From Oscillibacter sp. (GTDB lineage: Bacteria > Bacillota > Clostridia > Oscillospirales > Oscillospiraceae): 6,739 nucleotides of DNA. Below, one piece after another: positions 5,090 to 6,739 of this stretch. Each line of letters begins with the position of its first letter. The first letter of the stretch is position 1. Location: NCBI GenBank assembly GCA_009773995.1, contig VSMY01000130.1:1-6739 (forward strand). The letters run 5' to 3'. The notes beneath the pieces were generated by a model, which was not told where the DNA came from, made no database searches, and was given only the letters and a program-made list of their open reading frames with translations. Made by a program: the position numbers and the translations under genes.

Positions 5090-6040
5090 TCAATTGTTCT
5101 CCTCGTCGGCCAGGTGCAGGCCCATCATGGCCAGCTTGTTAATGACCTCCTCCAGGGACTTGCGTCCCAGGTTCCGGACCTTCATCATTTCGTCCTCGGT
5201 CTTGGAAATCAAGTCCTCCACCGTGTTGATGTTGGCCCGCTTCAGGCAGTTGAAGCTCCGGACGCTGAGGTCCAGCTCTTCAATGGTCATCTCCAGCACC
5301 TTGTCCCGCTGGGCTTCCGCCTTCTCCACCACGGTGGGGCGGCTGCCGACGTTCTCACTCAGGTCGGTGAACAGCGTGAAATGGTCGCAGAGGATCTTTG
5401 CTCCCAGAGAGACGGCGTCCCGGGCGGAGATGGTGCCGTCCGTCCAGACCTCCAGCGTCAGCTTGTCGAAGTCGCTGGAGGCGCCCACACGGGTGGGCTC
5501 CACGGTATAATTCACCTTGTACACCGGCGTGTAGATGGAATCTACCCCAATGGTCCCGATCACATTCTGCTGGGGCTTGTTGCGGTCGGCGGGGACGTAG
5601 CCCCGGCCATGGGACAGGGTGATCTCCATGTTGAGAGACGCCCCGTTGTCCAGTGTGGCGATGTGCAGGTCCGGGTTCAGGACCTCCACCTCTCCATCGG
5701 CCTTGATGTCGCCGGCGGTGACCACGCAGGGGCCCACCGCCTCAATATAGACCGTCTTCACCGAGTCGCTGTGGAGCTTGGTCAGGAGACTTTTGATATT
5801 CAGGACGATCTCCGTCACATCTTCCTTCACGCCGGGAATGGTGGAAAACTCGTGCTGGACGCCGGCGATTTTGATGGTAGTCGGCGCGGTGCCGGGCAGC
5901 GAGGAGAGCATGATCCGCCGCAGGGCGTTGCCCAGCGTCGTGCCGTATCCCCGCTCCAGGGGTTCCACCACGTATTTGCCATAGGTTACATCACCAGGCG
6001 CTTCGCTGCATTCAATCTGGGGCTTTTCGATTTCGATCAC
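5090..6040 (-). CDS. rpoA: DNA-directed RNA polymerase subunit alpha
   Basis: A 316-residue alpha subunit, complete. The N-terminal domain (1 to about 230) drives dimerisation and beta/beta' assembly and contains the conserved RGYGTTLGNALRRIMLSSLPG (30-50) and HEFSTIPGVKEDVTEIVLNIK (63-83). A linker of about 20 residues leads to the C-terminal domain (about 250-308), which contacts UP elements and activators; the DNA-binding set is visible as Arg261, Asn264, Cys265, Lys267 (RSFNCLK) and Gly292, Lys294, Ser295 (NLGRKSL). The start is GTG at 6040, with AAGGAGGG 6 nt upstream, and gives the usual N terminus MIEIEKPQIE. It lies between rpsD and rplQ as is common in Clostridia. Confidence 0.98.
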   Translation of the reverse strand: MIEIEKPQIECSEAPGDVTYGKYVVEPLERGYGTTLGNALRRIMLSSLPGTAPTTIKIAGVQHEFSTIPGVKEDVTEIVLNIKSLLTKLHSDSVKTVYIEAVGPCVVTAGDIKADGEVEVLNPDLHIATLDNGASLNMEITLSHGRGYVPADRNKPQQNVIGTIGVDSIYTPVYKVNYTVEPTRVGASSDFDKLTLEVWTDGTISARDAVSLGAKILCDHFTLFTDLSENVGSRPTVVEKAEAQRDKVLEMTIEELDLSVRSFNCLKRANINTVEDLISKTEDEMMKVRNLGRKSLEEVINKLAMMGLHLADEENN

Positions 6041-6046
6041 GCAGTA

Positions 6047-6054
6047 CCCTCCTT
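6047..6054 (-). promoter_or_regulatory. Ribosome binding site that fixes the GTG start of rpoA
   Basis: AAGGAGGG (complement of 6047-6054) ends 6 nt before the GTG codon at 6038-6040. No ATG or TTG near it in frame would give a normal alpha N terminus, so the GTG start is well supported. Confidence 0.9.
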
Positions 6055-6067
6055 CATCTTCTCAACG

Positions 6068-6086
6068 GGCGGCGCGAGACGCCGCC
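6068..6086. repeat. Small GC-rich hairpin in the rpsD-rpoA spacer
   Basis: A perfect 7-bp stem ggcggcg / cgccgcc around a 5-nt loop (6075-6079), within the 80-nt gap between rpsD and rpoA. There is no T tract, so it is not an intrinsic terminator. It may mark an mRNA processing or stability point between the two genes, or be a remnant of a dispersed GC-rich palindrome such as those at 3386-3550. No function is shown. Confidence 0.45.
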
Positions 6087-6120
6087 TCTGGTTCGGCTCA
6101 TTATCGAGGGTATCCTCCGC

Positions 6121-6723
6121 TTACTTGGAGTAGAGCTCGACGATCAGGTGCTCCTCCACGGGGATGTCGATATCCTCACGAGCGGGGAGGCGGGTCACGG
6201 TGCCCTTCAGGCCATTCTTCTCCCGCTCCAGCCACGCGGGCAGGAGGAAGATGGGGGCGTCCTGGCCGGTGAGGCGCTTGAAGACCTCGGAGGAGCGGCT
6301 GTTCTCCGCCACTTCCACCACGTCCCCGGCCTTCACCTGGTAGGAGGGGATGTCGACCTTTTTGCCGTTGACGGTGAAATGCCCGTGGTTCACCAGCTGA
6401 CGGGCCTGACGGCGAGTCATGGCGAAGCCCATGCGGTACACCACGTTGTCCAGGCGGCGCTCCACGTTGATCAGCAGGTTGTCGCCGGTCTTTCCGGGGG
6501 CGGCGGCGGCGGCCTCATAGTAGCTGTGGAACTGCTTTTCCAGGATGCCGTAGATGAATTTGACCTTCTGCTTTTCGTTCAGCTGAATGCCGTATTCGCT
6601 TTTCTTCTTCCGCATCTGGCCGCCGGGATTCCGGTTGGTTTCCTTTTTGGCGTACCCCATGACGGCGGGAGAGATGCCCAAAGCCTTGCAGCGCTTGGCG
6701 ATGGGCTGCATATTCCTTGCCAT
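6121..6723 (-). CDS. rpsD: 30S ribosomal protein S4
   Basis: A 200-residue S4, a primary 16S rRNA-binding protein that starts 30S assembly. The N-terminal part (1-88) includes MARNMQPIAKRCKALG and the RKKKSEYGIQLNEKQKVKFIYG block. The S4 RNA-binding domain is at about 89-150 (RLDNVVYRMGFAMTRRQARQ, HGHFTVNGKKVDIPSYQVKAGD). The four-cysteine zinc site of many S4 proteins is absent (only Cys12), so this is the zinc-independent form. The start at 6723 is backed by GGAGGT at 6734-6739, which touches the right window edge. Rare for a gene in this operon, the spacing to rpoA is a full 80 nt with a small hairpin. The operon promoter lies outside the window. Autogenous control by S4 is known in other Firmicutes but cannot be seen here. 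Confidence 0.97.
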   Translation of the reverse strand: MARNMQPIAKRCKALGISPAVMGYAKKETNRNPGGQMRKKKSEYGIQLNEKQKVKFIYGILEKQFHSYYEAAAAAPGKTGDNLLINVERRLDNVVYRMGFAMTRRQARQLVNHGHFTVNGKKVDIPSYQVKAGDVVEVAENSRSSEVFKRLTGQDAPIFLLPAWLEREKNGLKGTVTRLPAREDIDIPVEEHLIVELYSK

Positions 6724-6739
6724 ATTGCTTCTTACCTCC

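Noticed and set aside
6041..6120. An internal promoter between rpsD and rpoA (a GATAAT word)
   Set aside because: No acceptable -35 is found at the right distance, and this gene pair normally lies within one operon.
5048..6133. A 361-residue plus-strand open frame opposite rpoA
   Set aside because: rpoA on the other strand is certain, and the translation is an antisense artefact that also overlaps rplQ and rpsD flanks.

Overview
The window looks like chromosome from a GC-rich Clostridia bacterium, most likely an Oscillospiraceae-type gut Firmicute. The pointers are the gene order rpsD-rpoA-rplQ, Firmicute-style RpoA and zinc-free S4 proteins, AAGGAGG ribosome binding sites, CCA-encoding tRNA genes, and exported proteins with S-layer homology (SLH) domains. 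Every gene I can support lies on the minus strand, so transcription runs from high to low coordinates.

In transcriptional order: (1) 6723-4695 is the distal part of a ribosomal protein/RNA polymerase operon, rpsD, rpoA (GTG start) and rplQ, closed by a 20-bp-stem terminator at 4633-4680. (2) 4555-3851 encodes a small exported polysaccharide deacetylase with a complete CE4 motif set. (3) 3823-3555 holds a strong promoter and two serine tRNA genes (TGA, then GCT). (4) 3550-3386 is filled by two back-to-back nested inverted repeats. (5) 3330-2059 and 1932-694 encode two exported SLH proteins, each with a putative cysteine hydrolase domain, arranged in opposite domain order. Each gene has its own terminator, and the second has a clear promoter.

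Below about position 640 the character changes. After a bidirectional terminator (601-640) comes a new promoter, a palindrome at the predicted transcription start, about 340 nt of leader with several inverted repeats, and the 5' part of a gene cut by the window edge. The GC content drops there. The partial protein reminds me of small first genes of conjugative modules in Clostridia integrative elements, but that is recollection and not shown by the sequence. The left end may therefore be the edge of a mobile element.

Functionally, the right half is core translation and transcription machinery. The middle is a cell-envelope group (deacetylase plus two wall-anchored putative hydrolases) with tRNA genes between. 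I see no defence system, CRISPR array, transposase or integrase. The least explained parts are the 230-602 leader, the 3386-3550 palindromes, and the composition shift within the 2059-3330 gene.
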